37,291 nt of DNA from Armatimonadota bacterium (lineage in GTDB: Bacteria > Armatimonadota > Zipacnadia > Zipacnadales > UBA11051): assembly GCA_013178155.1 (NCBI GenBank), contig JABLXH010000006.1, positions 1 to 37,291 on the forward strand. The letters run 5' to 3'. The notes beneath the pieces were generated by a model, which made no database searches, was not told the DNA's origin, and worked only from the letters and a program-made list of their open reading frames with translations. Of the stretch, positions 25,587 to 34,283 are shown in pieces; within the stretch, counting starts at the first letter, position 1, and the number at the start of each line of letters is the position of its first letter. Both the position numbers and the translations under genes were made by a program.

Positions 25587-26278
25587 GGCTTCCACCCTAT
25601 CTCGGTCAGCAGTGCCTGTGCCCGCGTGCCAACGGTGTCCACGATGCCCTCCGCGATGGTCCGCCCCAGCTCCGCCGAGGCGTGCACTCGTGGGTCCTTG
25701 CCGTAGACGCCGGCGGCTGCCTGCCCCTCCGCGGTGTCAAGCATCTCGTCGCCGATCTGGGTCATATTCACCAGTTCGGGCCGCAGGTGCATCAGCAGCG
25801 AGGTCTCCCAGTGCGCCGCGTGGTCCATGCGGTCCTCGGTCCGGTCGTAGAAGTCGCCCTCCATCATGGCCAGCCCCGTCGCTCCCTGCCCCTGGATGGC
25901 CGCCACGGCCCGCTCGATGGCCTCCCGCTGCGGCGGCACATCATGCCCGGTGACACCGATGACCACCCGAAAGCCCACCTCGACCAGGCACTCGAAGATG
26001 CGGCGATAGAGCGCGTCGGTCAGTTCCTGCCCCAACCCCGAGTTCGTCCAGGGCTTCCAGGGCTCCAGGATGCCCCAGTAGGTGGGGGGCACCACGACGC
26101 CTCCGTACTTCTCGGCGGTCAGCAGCAGTAGGTTGTACGCCTTCAGGGTGTCGTTCCCAACCGGCAGGTGCTTGCCGTGCCACTCCAGTGACCCGAAGGC
26201 GCAATAGGCCACCGGGCAAACCGCCACCGCAGCATCCAGCTCATGCGGCAACATCTCCTCCATGCGGATCTTGGGCAT
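25583..26278 (-). CDS. Creatininase-family amidohydrolase
   Basis: A 231-aa cytoplasmic protein of typical family length (~230-260 aa). The metal-binding motifs are GSLEWHGKHLPVGND (E32, H34, D43) and DHAAHWETS (E158). The usual NGHGGN loop is reduced to VTGHDVPP (H112), so part of the canonical site differs. Family members hydrolyse creatinine or related cyclic amides and include MftE-type peptidases and formamide hydrolases. The real substrate here is unknown. AAGGAGG lies 6 nt before the ATG. The stop overlaps the GH5 start by 4 bp. The gap to the upstream FAD oxidoreductase is 121 bp (26279-26399), with no gene seen. Confidence 0.85.
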   Translation of the reverse strand: MPKIRMEEMLPHELDAAVAVCPVAYCAFGSLEWHGKHLPVGNDTLKAYNLLLLTAEKYGGVVVPPTYWGILEPWKPWTNSGLGQELTDALYRRIFECLVEVGFRVVIGVTGHDVPPQREAIERAVAAIQGQGATGLAMMEGDFYDRTEDRMDHAAHWETSLLMHLRPELVNMTQIGDEMLDTAEGQAAAGVYGKDPRVHASAELGRTIAEGIVDTVGTRAQALLTEIGWKP

Positions 26279-26399
26279 GACAGGCCTCCTTGGCCACTCG
26301 TTCTGAGCTATCGCTCCACTGCCACGTCTGGGGGAGGGGCAGACGTTCGATCGTCTCTGGCGTCTCTGGCAAACCGCAGCCCCACGGGGCCCTCCCCCT

Positions 26400-28031
26400 C
26401 TACCTCTCCGTCATCCGCCGGAAGCGCTGGAAGCTGCGCCACAGGGCCCAGTAGCCCTTGGCCAGCTCCAAAAGGCTCCTGCGGGACACTTTCCGACCAA
26501 GGTCCTTGAGCACCTCCCGCGCGGCATTGCGACCCGGGAGGCCGGTGATCCCACCGCCGGGGTGGGTACCGCTGCCGGTCAGGTACAGGTTGGCGATGGG
26601 TGTGCGGTACTGCGACAGCTCTGGCAGCGGGCGCAGGCCCCAGGCCTGGTGCAACTCCATGTCCACATGCCACGCGCAGCCCCGCGGATTGTCGGTCAAG
26701 CGCTCCCAGTCCAGGGGCGTCGTGATCAGCCGCCCCTCGATGCTGTCCCGCACGTTAGGCGCGTACCGGCAGAAGGTGTCCACCACCTGGTCGGCCACCC
26801 GCTCGCGGATGTCATCCCACGACTGGCCGTCCGAGAGGCGGTACGGGGCGAACTGCGACAGCCACAGCGTGTGCTTGCCGGGCGGGGCGAGGGTTGGGTC
26901 CAGGGCCGTGCAGCAGGCACACCACAGACCCGGCTCCCGCGACGGCTGCCCCGCCTGGATGTCGAGCCAGCCGTCATAGACGTACCGCAGCGAGGGGGCA
27001 ATGATGGGCGAGGCGATGGTCTGCTCCGGCCGCGCGCCATAACGGTCAAAGACGGGCAAGGCGGAAAGGGCCAGGTCCACCTTGAACAGCGAGGCGCTTT
27101 CGACCGACACCTGCCGCACGCGACCCAGGAGGCCGCTTGGCACATCGCTCTCGTCCATCAGGTTGAGAAACACGCGCCGCGCGTCGAGGGCCGAAACGAG
27201 CACCTTGCCCACCTCGAAAGCCTCGCCCTGAGCTGTCCGAACCGCAATGGCGCGGCCATTGCGGATGACGATGCGGTTCACGTGCTGCCCGGTGACGACC
27301 TCGCCGCCGTGGGCGCGGATGACGTTAGCCATCGCCTGGCACACCGCCCCTGAGCCGCCCCTGGGGCGGGCGCTCCCCGACAGGTGGCTGCCCGACTGCA
27401 GGCTCATCGCCAGAGTGCTGCCGGGCTTGGTCGGCGGGGTGCCGGTCTGCACCGACCACCAGGCCATGGCGCCCTTTAGGCGCTCGTCGGTGAAGAAGCG
27501 GTCAATGAAGACCGTAGGCGGCGTGAGCAGTGCCCGCCACAGCTCCTGCATCTCCGCGGTCTCCGTGGACAGCATCATGTCGGCCAGCGTCGGTGGAGGC
27601 ACCACGTCGAAGGACTCCAGCATGTGCAAGGCCTGTACCCAGAAGTCGTGCCAGCGCCGGTAGCTTTCCACCTCCTGCGGACAGAAAGCGGCCAGTTCGT
27701 CGCAGGTGCGGTCCACGTCGCGCCAGACCAGCCAACTGGTCCCGTCAGGGTACGGAAAGAACCACAGGGGCTCATGCCAGAGGTACTCAAGGCCGTGCTT
27801 CTCCAGCTCCAACTCCGCTGGCACCGGCCCCGAGCACATGTGCTGGTGGTCTACTCCGCCGCGGTTGATGCGGAAGCCCGGCAGGTCGGGGAAGTCCTCC
27901 GTCGGGCAGCATCCCCCCAGCACCTCGCGGCGCTCCAGGACGAGGGTCTTCAGCCCGCCCCTAGCAAGGTAGGCTCCGCAGGCCAGGCCGTTGTGGCCGC
28001 CGCCGATGACGATGGCATCGTAGGTGGGCAT
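26400..28031 (-). CDS. Phytoene-desaturase-like FAD-dependent oxidoreductase (CrtI/PYROXD2 type)
   Basis: A 543-aa protein. The N-terminal dinucleotide-binding motif is YDAIVIGGGHNGLACGAYLARGG followed by VLERREVLGG. The middle has the family segment GGSGAVCQAMANVIRAHGGEVVTGQHV. The C-terminal FAD loop is LYLTGSGTHPGGGITGLPGRNAA, near-diagnostic of CrtI/PYROXD2-like amine-oxidase-superfamily enzymes. No phytoene synthase or other carotenoid gene lies nearby, so carotenoid desaturation is not supported by context. The ATG at 28031 has GGGAG 7 nt upstream and starts right before the Rossmann motif; the longer frame start at 28052 is less likely. It ends in TAG. No signal peptide. Confidence 0.87.
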   Translation of the reverse strand: MPTYDAIVIGGGHNGLACGAYLARGGLKTLVLERREVLGGCCPTEDFPDLPGFRINRGGVDHQHMCSGPVPAELELEKHGLEYLWHEPLWFFPYPDGTSWLVWRDVDRTCDELAAFCPQEVESYRRWHDFWVQALHMLESFDVVPPPTLADMMLSTETAEMQELWRALLTPPTVFIDRFFTDERLKGAMAWWSVQTGTPPTKPGSTLAMSLQSGSHLSGSARPRGGSGAVCQAMANVIRAHGGEVVTGQHVNRIVIRNGRAIAVRTAQGEAFEVGKVLVSALDARRVFLNLMDESDVPSGLLGRVRQVSVESASLFKVDLALSALPVFDRYGARPEQTIASPIIAPSLRYVYDGWLDIQAGQPSREPGLWCACCTALDPTLAPPGKHTLWLSQFAPYRLSDGQSWDDIRERVADQVVDTFCRYAPNVRDSIEGRLITTPLDWERLTDNPRGCAWHVDMELHQAWGLRPLPELSQYRTPIANLYLTGSGTHPGGGITGLPGRNAAREVLKDLGRKVSRRSLLELAKGYWALWRSFQRFRRMTER

Positions 28032-28098
28032 GGTTGGTCTCCCAGGGGACAACGGGTCGGCCAGGCCTAGAAACAGCGATTGGCGGGCTGCTGGCGTC

Positions 28099-31000
28099 CT
28101 ACTGCGGCCACTTCACCGTCTGGCTGTAGACGTTGCCGGCAGCATCGCGGACCTGCAACTTCACTTGCGCCTTGTCCCCCTCCAGCGGCACACTGAAGAC
28201 GAAGGCCTCATGCGTGCTGTCGTACTGGCCATCGGCCGCGGCCACACCGCACCACTGCTCGGCCTGCTGGTAGGCAACCTCGACGACGCGATGGTTGTCG
28301 GTGGCCGTGCCGGCGATCTGCAGCCGTCCTCCTTCGGCAGTGGTCTGGGCAATCTGGACCCCAGGCTTGGCGTTGTCTATGACCAGTGCTCTCAGTACAA
28401 CCTCCCGCACTTGGGCGCTGCCAGGGTTACTGGGCTCGTCGGATGCGGTCAAGCGCAGGTCGCAAAGGCCATCCGCCACCTTGGTGGTATCCCACTTGTG
28501 AGACTTCTTGTCTGCCGGCAAGGCCGTGAGCTTCTGCCACTCTCCCCCCGCGGCCCGGTATTCGACGGTAACCGCAAGCTGATCCTTGTCGGCGTCACTG
28601 GCCGTCCATTTGATCTCGACCTCGCCCCGGGCAGGCTTGTCCACAGCGGGAGCGTCGAACTTGATCTCGGGCCGCTGATTGACGGGCAGGTAGGAGAGGC
28701 TGAGACGCCGCAGGAAGGGAACGCCATCGCCCGGTGCCTTGCTGAGAGTGAGCCGGTACTGCAGGTATCGCCCTGGCGGGCTGGTGATGCGGTCCACACC
28801 CGGTCTGGTGTAGCTGGCCGACCAGGCACTCCAGGAGCCGTCCTCGGGATCGTTGCTGTTGCCCGAGCGGGTCTGCAGGCCCAAAGCGGCACCGGCAGGC
28901 AGGTCGGCGAGCCAGTCCACGAGGCCCCACTGGGCGGGGCGCTCCGCATCCATGACCGCCGAGGTGAAGGTGCCCTCAGCCGCGGCCCCCGGGGACAGTC
29001 GTAAGGCCTTGCCAGGACTGGCCAGGCCGCAAAGCAGCGAGCCGTCAGGCGCGGGCCAGAGGCACAACGCGTGGGTAGCCGGGGTGTCCCGAACCAGGTC
29101 ATAGGCGCTGTCGCCCGCCAGGGCCAGTATCTGTCCCTCGGTGCCCGTGCCCACGTACAGGCGATCTCCCACTGCCGCCAGGGCATAGACGGGCCGGTCC
29201 TTGTCCTGAAACACGACCTCTGGCGCTTTGCCGCCCGCGAGGCGCACAATCCTGCCCTCTGTGGCCAGACCGGCATACACACATCCTTGCGCGTCGGCCG
29301 CCAGGCAGGTTACATCCTGCTCACCCGCATCGTAGAGGGCGGTGAGCTGCCGTTCCGCGTTCAGTCGGTAGATCAGGCCACTGCCTGCCGTACCCAGATA
29401 GATGTCTGGGCCCACCGCGAGCAGACTCATCAGGTGCACCTGTGGCAGGCTCACCAGTTCCGTGCCCTGCCCGGTGGCATCAACAGCAAACAGCCGGGCG
29501 CCGGGGCCCACCCCGGCCAGCAATCGTCCGTCGGCTCCAAAGGCCAGCGCCCATACGTAATCGGCTGGCAGTTGGCAAAAGACCGAGCCCTGGCCCTCGG
29601 CAGTGACGCGATGGACGCGTCCGCCGGGAAAGGTGCCGGCGTAGAGCACGCCCGCGGCATCGGCAACCAGGCTCTTGACCGCGAACTCCCCCGTGTCGTA
29701 GAAGACCTCCGGCTTGCCCTCGGCGCTCAGCTTGTAGATGCGGCCCGGGCTGGCCGTGGCCAGGTAGGTGGTGCCGCCGACATCAAGCGCCGCGGTTACA
29801 TACAGCTCGGGAAGGTCGCCCAGGTCGGTGATCGCCGGGGCCAGGGCAAGACCGCCATCGCTATGAAGGGCCACACCGTCCTCCTCTCCGGCGGTGAAGT
29901 CGCTGAGGTTGTCCTGCGTCCAGGTCGTTGGTTGGCGCAGGACAGGCTTACCCTCCTCGCCCTCCTCTTCTTCCTTCTCTTCATCCTCTTTGGCGATTGG
30001 ATTGGTCTCCCTGGCAGCTCCGGCCGGGGGCGGGGGCATCTCCTTGGGGCGCGCCGTCTTGTCCGTCGGATCCAGCGGGCGGGGTTTGTTGTCGCTATCG
30101 GTCTGCAGAGAGCCCCACTGACGGCTGTTCGTCGGCCGTCCGTAGGCGGCGGCAGCCCACCACAAGGGCTCAGGTGGCCGGCGCGGAGTGACGCTCTCCT
30201 CCTCGGCGCCCTTGGTGGGTTCGGCGCTGGGCTTGGTGGCGGTGACCGTCCCCTTGCCCCCTTGGCGATCCTCGGTCGGCAGGGCAATCATCAGGCGGCC
30301 GTAGATGACCCAGGGAAGCTCCTGCTTGAGGGTCATCTCCTCGCGCCCCTCCTCCATGTCAGTGCGCGGCGACTCACCAAACATGGCGCCCAGAGAGTTC
30401 GGGACGCGCCGCAGTTGGGTGGTGCCCACCAGCAGAGTGGACTGCGGCAGGGCGGCAATGACGCACAACTCGGTGCTCTGCTCCGTCCGCTCATAGTAGG
30501 ATAGGACGCCGGCGAGGCTGTCAAACTGGGGCAAGAGTATCCCCAGGCGCTGGCGATGCAGCATGGCCTCCTGGCCCCCCACCACTGCGATCCGCAGTGC
30601 CCCTTTGGGGAGGTCGCGGGGCAGTTGCAGCGTGAACGGATAGTCCCTGGGTTCACCGCTGTCGGGTCGTACCTGTACGGTCAGGTGAAGCTCCTTGCCC
30701 GCCTTGGCGACCGTCTCCTGAGCCCGTACCTTCTCGATGAAGGCGGTGTCATCGGATGCCTCCAGCTCCGCCCGGAAGGTCACGCGTTCCACGTCCTGTG
30801 GCTCCCAGCGGTTCTCCTCAAACATCGAGGCCAGCGCCAGCACTTCGCTGACCGCCTGGCCTACCGGAGTGTCTGTGACGTAGAAGCGGTCGCTACGCGA
30901 CACTTTGACGCCGCGTGTCCCTATCACCTCAAACTCGGTCTTGAGCATGCCTTCGTAGCCCGGGTTGTAAGCCGCTTCCAGGGCCGAGGCAATCCCGGTG

Positions 31001-32088
31001 GCCAGCAGGCCGGGAGTGACGCCCTTCTCAACCATCACGCGCACATTGAACTGCTTGCGGAGATCGCGGGTCTTGTCGTAGATCTCGATCCGTACCGGGC
31101 GCATGGGCGGCACGGCTCCCACCGTACCGCCGACAGACCAGGCGGTGTCCGCCTGCAGGGTACCTACATCGGTCACCCCCGAGCCCAGCTTGTCGCTGCG
31201 CTGGACACTGGGGATGAAATCATGGATCCAGGCGGTGCAGATCGGCATCGCCACCCGGCCGCGCTGCATCATGGGGTGCCCAAAGCCCAGCAGGCGATCA
31301 CCGTCGCGGTATGTGACGGTGCCGATGCCGGTCATGTCGAAGTCGCCCTCCATCAGGCGAATGCCCAGCGCCGCGCCCGGTTCCAGCGTCAACTTGGCCG
31401 TGGGCGCCTGGGCCCCGCCGGTCTGCAATGGCTGCAGACCGAAGGGCTTAAGAGTCTGCGTCGCCAGCTCCAGTGCCCGCGGCCCCAGGCCCGTGCAACT
31501 GATGGCCGGACCTACCAGTCGCAGAGGCATCACTCCGGGCGCCGCAGTTTCGCCGGCGTCCACGACCTCAGCGGCGTGATAGCTTTTCCCACCAATGCGC
31601 ACCGGCAGACGACTGGTCCAGCGGGTGCCCCGCAGCCCTGGCAGCGTTCCCTGCTGCTGGTTTGCGCTGCTGATGATATCCATCGACTCCAGCATGTCGC
31701 GGATGGCCGTGATCCCGGCAATCGGCTCGCGGTTGAAACTCCAGCCGTAAGCGATGGCGCCTATGAGGCGACCGTCAATGTAGACCGGCGTCCCACTCAT
31801 GCCCCCGATAATGCCGGAGTTGCGCTCCACACAGGGGCCGTCGAGGGCCTTGGCGAGTATCATGTCGCCGCCGGCGTTGGCCCTGCTCATCACGTCCAGG
31901 ATAGCGAGCTTGAAGGTCGTGATGGTGCCGCCCACGAAAACCGTCTTGCCGTAGGCGATCATGCCCCGTTTGATCTCTGGTGTGTCCATCATGGTCTTGG
32001 GGTCGAAGCTGAACGCCGAGGCACCCGACACCTGCAACGCAAGCAGCACAAACAGGAGGCCTAGCGGGCCTCGCAGCAGTCTCATCAT
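28099..32088 (-). CDS. SpoIVB-like (S55) serine peptidase fused to a beta-propeller and Ig-like domains
   Basis: A 1329-aa secreted or anchored protein (signal: LLGLLFVLLALQ-type hydrophobic stretch in the first ~25 residues). Residues ~30-350 match the S55 (SpoIVB) peptidase: KRGMIAYGKTVFVGG, the catalytic-Ser loop GGMSGTPVYIDGRLIGAIAYG (Ser ~98), then PIAGITAI, and DRLLGFGHPM. A long middle domain follows, then a very acidic Glu-rich linker near residue 700. A propeller comes next (~745-1030; repeats such as GVLYAGTFPGGRVHRV, DIYLGTAGSGLIYRL, RLYVGTGTEGQILAL), then a discoidin-like region and Ig/FN3-like domains to the end. In Bacillus, SpoIVB signals sigmaK activation, but S55 domains also occur in non-sporulating phyla. 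Either of two adjacent ATGs (32088, 32085) fits the GGAG upstream. It ends in TAG and diverges from the GH43 gene. Confidence 0.82.
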   Translation of the reverse strand: MMRLLRGPLGLLFVLLALQVSGASAFSFDPKTMMDTPEIKRGMIAYGKTVFVGGTITTFKLAILDVMSRANAGGDMILAKALDGPCVERNSGIIGGMSGTPVYIDGRLIGAIAYGWSFNREPIAGITAIRDMLESMDIISSANQQQGTLPGLRGTRWTSRLPVRIGGKSYHAAEVVDAGETAAPGVMPLRLVGPAISCTGLGPRALELATQTLKPFGLQPLQTGGAQAPTAKLTLEPGAALGIRLMEGDFDMTGIGTVTYRDGDRLLGFGHPMMQRGRVAMPICTAWIHDFIPSVQRSDKLGSGVTDVGTLQADTAWSVGGTVGAVPPMRPVRIEIYDKTRDLRKQFNVRVMVEKGVTPGLLATGIASALEAAYNPGYEGMLKTEFEVIGTRGVKVSRSDRFYVTDTPVGQAVSEVLALASMFEENRWEPQDVERVTFRAELEASDDTAFIEKVRAQETVAKAGKELHLTVQVRPDSGEPRDYPFTLQLPRDLPKGALRIAVVGGQEAMLHRQRLGILLPQFDSLAGVLSYYERTEQSTELCVIAALPQSTLLVGTTQLRRVPNSLGAMFGESPRTDMEEGREEMTLKQELPWVIYGRLMIALPTEDRQGGKGTVTATKPSAEPTKGAEEESVTPRRPPEPLWWAAAAYGRPTNSRQWGSLQTDSDNKPRPLDPTDKTARPKEMPPPPAGAARETNPIAKEDEEKEEEEGEEGKPVLRQPTTWTQDNLSDFTAGEEDGVALHSDGGLALAPAITDLGDLPELYVTAALDVGGTTYLATASPGRIYKLSAEGKPEVFYDTGEFAVKSLVADAAGVLYAGTFPGGRVHRVTAEGQGSVFCQLPADYVWALAFGADGRLLAGVGPGARLFAVDATGQGTELVSLPQVHLMSLLAVGPDIYLGTAGSGLIYRLNAERQLTALYDAGEQDVTCLAADAQGCVYAGLATEGRIVRLAGGKAPEVVFQDKDRPVYALAAVGDRLYVGTGTEGQILALAGDSAYDLVRDTPATHALCLWPAPDGSLLCGLASPGKALRLSPGAAAEGTFTSAVMDAERPAQWGLVDWLADLPAGAALGLQTRSGNSNDPEDGSWSAWSASYTRPGVDRITSPPGRYLQYRLTLSKAPGDGVPFLRRLSLSYLPVNQRPEIKFDAPAVDKPARGEVEIKWTASDADKDQLAVTVEYRAAGGEWQKLTALPADKKSHKWDTTKVADGLCDLRLTASDEPSNPGSAQVREVVLRALVIDNAKPGVQIAQTTAEGGRLQIAGTATDNHRVVEVAYQQAEQWCGVAAADGQYDSTHEAFVFSVPLEGDKAQVKLQVRDAAGNVYSQTVKWPQ

Positions 32089-32163
32089 GGTCTCTCCACT
32101 CCACACGGCACTGGGTGAGTTCAGAGGAGGTTCGCCTGCGGGTCCTATAGCACCTGCAGCACT

Positions 32164-32193
32164 GCCTCCGGCAGGTCGCCTGCCGCTTGAGGC
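32164..32193. promoter_or_regulatory. Hairpin in the divergent region upstream of the GH43 gene
   Basis: A 7-bp perfect stem CGGCAGG-TCG-CCTGCCG (32169-32185) is extended by GCCTC (32164-32168) pairing with GAGGC (32189-32193), leaving a 3-nt bulge. It lies in the 149-bp spacer between the S55 gene and the GH43 gene, 44 bp before the GH43 ATG. It could be an operator dyad or a leader hairpin. No promoter boxes are convincing. Confidence 0.4.
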
Positions 32194-32237
32194 CGAATCG
32201 ACCGGTTCTCTGCGGTTCCCCCCGGGAGGTAGCGCCG

Positions 32238-33182
32238 ATGCTCCTGGCTGTGCTGATTCTCACAGGTCTGCTATCGCTGGCCGGAGGAGGCCAAGCCGCG
32301 ATGTTGAGGCTGGACGACATTCACCTGCGCGACCCGTTCATCCTGCCCGTGGCGGAGGAGGGCAAGTACTATCTCTATGGCACCGGCTGGACACCTCCGG
32401 ACGGGCCCGGGTTTGCGGTGTATATTAGCCGTGACCTGGTGACCTGGGAGGGCCCCCAGGCGGCCTTCAAGCCCCCGGAGGGGTTCGCCTCGTATGACTA
32501 CTGGGCGCCTGAAGTCCATCGCCACGGTGGCCGTTACTACATGCTCGCCACCTTCCGGCCCACGCCGGAGGGGTCTGTCCGCCAGACGCGGGTGCTGGTG
32601 GCCGACCGCCCGGAGGGCCCCTTTCGCTTCCACAGCGAGGGTCCCGCTACTCCCGCCGACTGGTTCTGCCTGGACGGCACGCTGTTTTGGGACGAGGCCA
32701 ATAAGCCCTGGATGGTCTACTGCCACGAATGGGTGCAGACCGTGGACGGCGAGATGCGCGCCCAGCGCCTGACTGAGGACCTCAGACAGTGCACCGGCGA
32801 CCCGCTGCTGCTCTTCCGGGCCTCGGAGGCCCCGTGGTGCCGCACGGCTCGCTTCGGTGCCGCCGATGGCTACATCACCGACGGACCATTTCTCCATCGT
32901 CTGCCGTCGGGTCACCTGTTGATGCTCTGGTCGAGCTTCGGCGAGGGGGGCTACAAACAAGCCGTGGCCCATTCGCAGTCAGGGACAATCCAGGGTCCCT
33001 GGTTCCAGGAGCCCCAGCCCATCTTCGAGCGTGACGGCGGCCACGGGATGCTCTTTCGCACCTTCGATGGCACGCTGCTGCTGACTCTCCATCAGCCGAA
33101 CCGCCATCCGGAGGAGCGGCCACGGCTGTTCCGCGTGGTCATGGACGGCAATCGGCTCCATCTGGGCCCCTGGGGGCCGTGA
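32238..33182 (+). CDS. Secreted GH43-family glycoside hydrolase (five-bladed propeller)
   Basis: A 314-aa protein with a signal peptide (MLLAVLILTGLLSLAGGGQA). The ATG at 32238 has GGGAGG 8 nt upstream; the frame extends upstream to 32187 without a signal. GH43 features: catalytic base D32 in IHLRDPFIL, KYYLYGTG, VYISRDLVTWEGP, YWAPEVHRHGGRYYML, pKa-modulating D146 in LDGTLFWDE, and HGMLFRTFDG near the end. The general-acid position, usually Glu in an E-(G/A)-P motif, reads ITDGPFLH (D215), a variant worth checking. GH43 enzymes are inverting arabinofuranosidases, xylosidases, arabinanases or galactosidases. The sialidase-like gene follows by 25 bp, so the two are probably cotranscribed. Confidence 0.85.
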   Translation: MLLAVLILTGLLSLAGGGQAAMLRLDDIHLRDPFILPVAEEGKYYLYGTGWTPPDGPGFAVYISRDLVTWEGPQAAFKPPEGFASYDYWAPEVHRHGGRYYMLATFRPTPEGSVRQTRVLVADRPEGPFRFHSEGPATPADWFCLDGTLFWDEANKPWMVYCHEWVQTVDGEMRAQRLTEDLRQCTGDPLLLFRASEAPWCRTARFGAADGYITDGPFLHRLPSGHLLMLWSSFGEGGYKQAVAHSQSGTIQGPWFQEPQPIFERDGGHGMLFRTFDGTLLLTLHQPNRHPEERPRLFRVVMDGNRLHLGPWGP

Positions 33183-33207
33183 CGAGACCCGAGGAAGGTG
33201 ACCGGTC

Positions 33208-34269
33208 ATGCGCTGTGTCTGTGTCTTGCTCTTGGCTGTATCCCTGTGTGCAGGAGGTGCTCTGATGGCTCAGAACGAAGACATCCAGGTGATGGTTTGC
33301 CCGGCCGGACCGGGCAACGCGCGCAACAGCGAGGCGTCTATCGTGGTGCTGAAGGACGGCACGCTGTTTCTGGCCTACTCCCGCATGGCCGGAGGCGAGG
33401 ACCACGCCTCCGGAGATATTGCCGGCAAGACCTCCAGCGATGGCGGCCGCACCTGGAGCGAGCCCTTCGTCGTGCAGCCCAATGACGGCGCACAGAACGT
33501 CATGTCCGTGGTCATGTTGCGGCTGCAATCAGGGAAAATCGGCCTGGGGTATGCCCGCAAGAACTCAGACTCCGATTGTGCGCTGTACTGGCGCACCTCG
33601 TCCGACGAGGCCAAGACGTGGTCCGACGAGGTGCGGGTCAGCCCTGACTGGGGTTACGGCGCTACCGGCCCCGACGTCGCCATCCAGTTGCGGTCCGGCC
33701 GGATTGTGGTGCCTGACTACCGCACCACCAACTGGAAGCAGCAGCCGCAGTTCACGGCCCAGTGCTGCTATTCCGACGACGACGGCGCCACGTGGCGGCA
33801 CGGCGGCACCATCATCATCCCCGAGGGCAAGAGCCTCGAGGAACCGACCATCGTGGAGCTCAAGGATGGTCGCCTGCTCATGTACATGCGCACTGTCCCC
33901 GGCCCGATCTACCGGGCCTTCAGCAGCGACCAGGGTGTGACCTGGACCCGCCCGGAGCCCAGCCCCCTCGTCCACCCACGCTCACCCATGCAACTGCGCC
34001 GCATTCCGGACACGGGCGACCTGCTGTGCATCTGGAACAACAGCACGACCCACCGCTATCCGCTCACCACGGCCATCTCCCGCGACGAGGGGGAGACCTG
34101 GGAACACCTTCGCGACCTGGAGGTTGCGACGCCGGGGGTCAGCCAGTACGCCTACGCCAGTTGCACCTTCCACAACGGTCGGGCCCTGCTGACCTACTGG
34201 GTCATAGACGACCACGGCATCAACCTGAAGTTCCGCAGCCTTCCGGTGGGGTGGTTCTACGGAGAGTAG
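33208..34269 (+). CDS. Secreted sialidase-family (BNR/Asp-box) protein
   Basis: A 353-aa protein with signal peptide MRCVCVLLLAVSLCAGGALMAQ. Five Asp-box repeats (S-x-D-x-G-x-T-W type) occur at residues ~76-83, 131-138, 189-196, 239-246 and 291-298, the signature of six-bladed sialidase/neuraminidase propellers (GH33-like). The Arg that would open a sialidase triad may be in GNARNSEASIVVLKDG. A GAGGAAGG-type ribosome site precedes the ATG. Many environmental members with this fold are not proven sialidases, so activity on sialic acid is only a possibility. It sits 25 bp after the GH43 gene on the same strand. It ends in TAG and converges with the DUF4838 gene, 14 bp apart. Confidence 0.85.
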   Translation: MRCVCVLLLAVSLCAGGALMAQNEDIQVMVCPAGPGNARNSEASIVVLKDGTLFLAYSRMAGGEDHASGDIAGKTSSDGGRTWSEPFVVQPNDGAQNVMSVVMLRLQSGKIGLGYARKNSDSDCALYWRTSSDEAKTWSDEVRVSPDWGYGATGPDVAIQLRSGRIVVPDYRTTNWKQQPQFTAQCCYSDDDGATWRHGGTIIIPEGKSLEEPTIVELKDGRLLMYMRTVPGPIYRAFSSDQGVTWTRPEPSPLVHPRSPMQLRRIPDTGDLLCIWNNSTTHRYPLTTAISRDEGETWEHLRDLEVATPGVSQYAYASCTFHNGRALLTYWVIDDHGINLKFRSLPVGWFYGE

Positions 34270-34283
34270 TGGCTGACTCGCGC

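Noticed and set aside
26400-28031. Carotenoid biosynthesis gene
   Set aside because: The protein is CrtI-like, but no phytoene synthase or cyclase is nearby and the family includes many other FAD oxidoreductases.
30556-32064. 502-aa plus-strand open frame opposite the S55 peptidase
   Set aside because: Antisense shadow; the minus strand carries the conserved SGTPVY peptidase motif.
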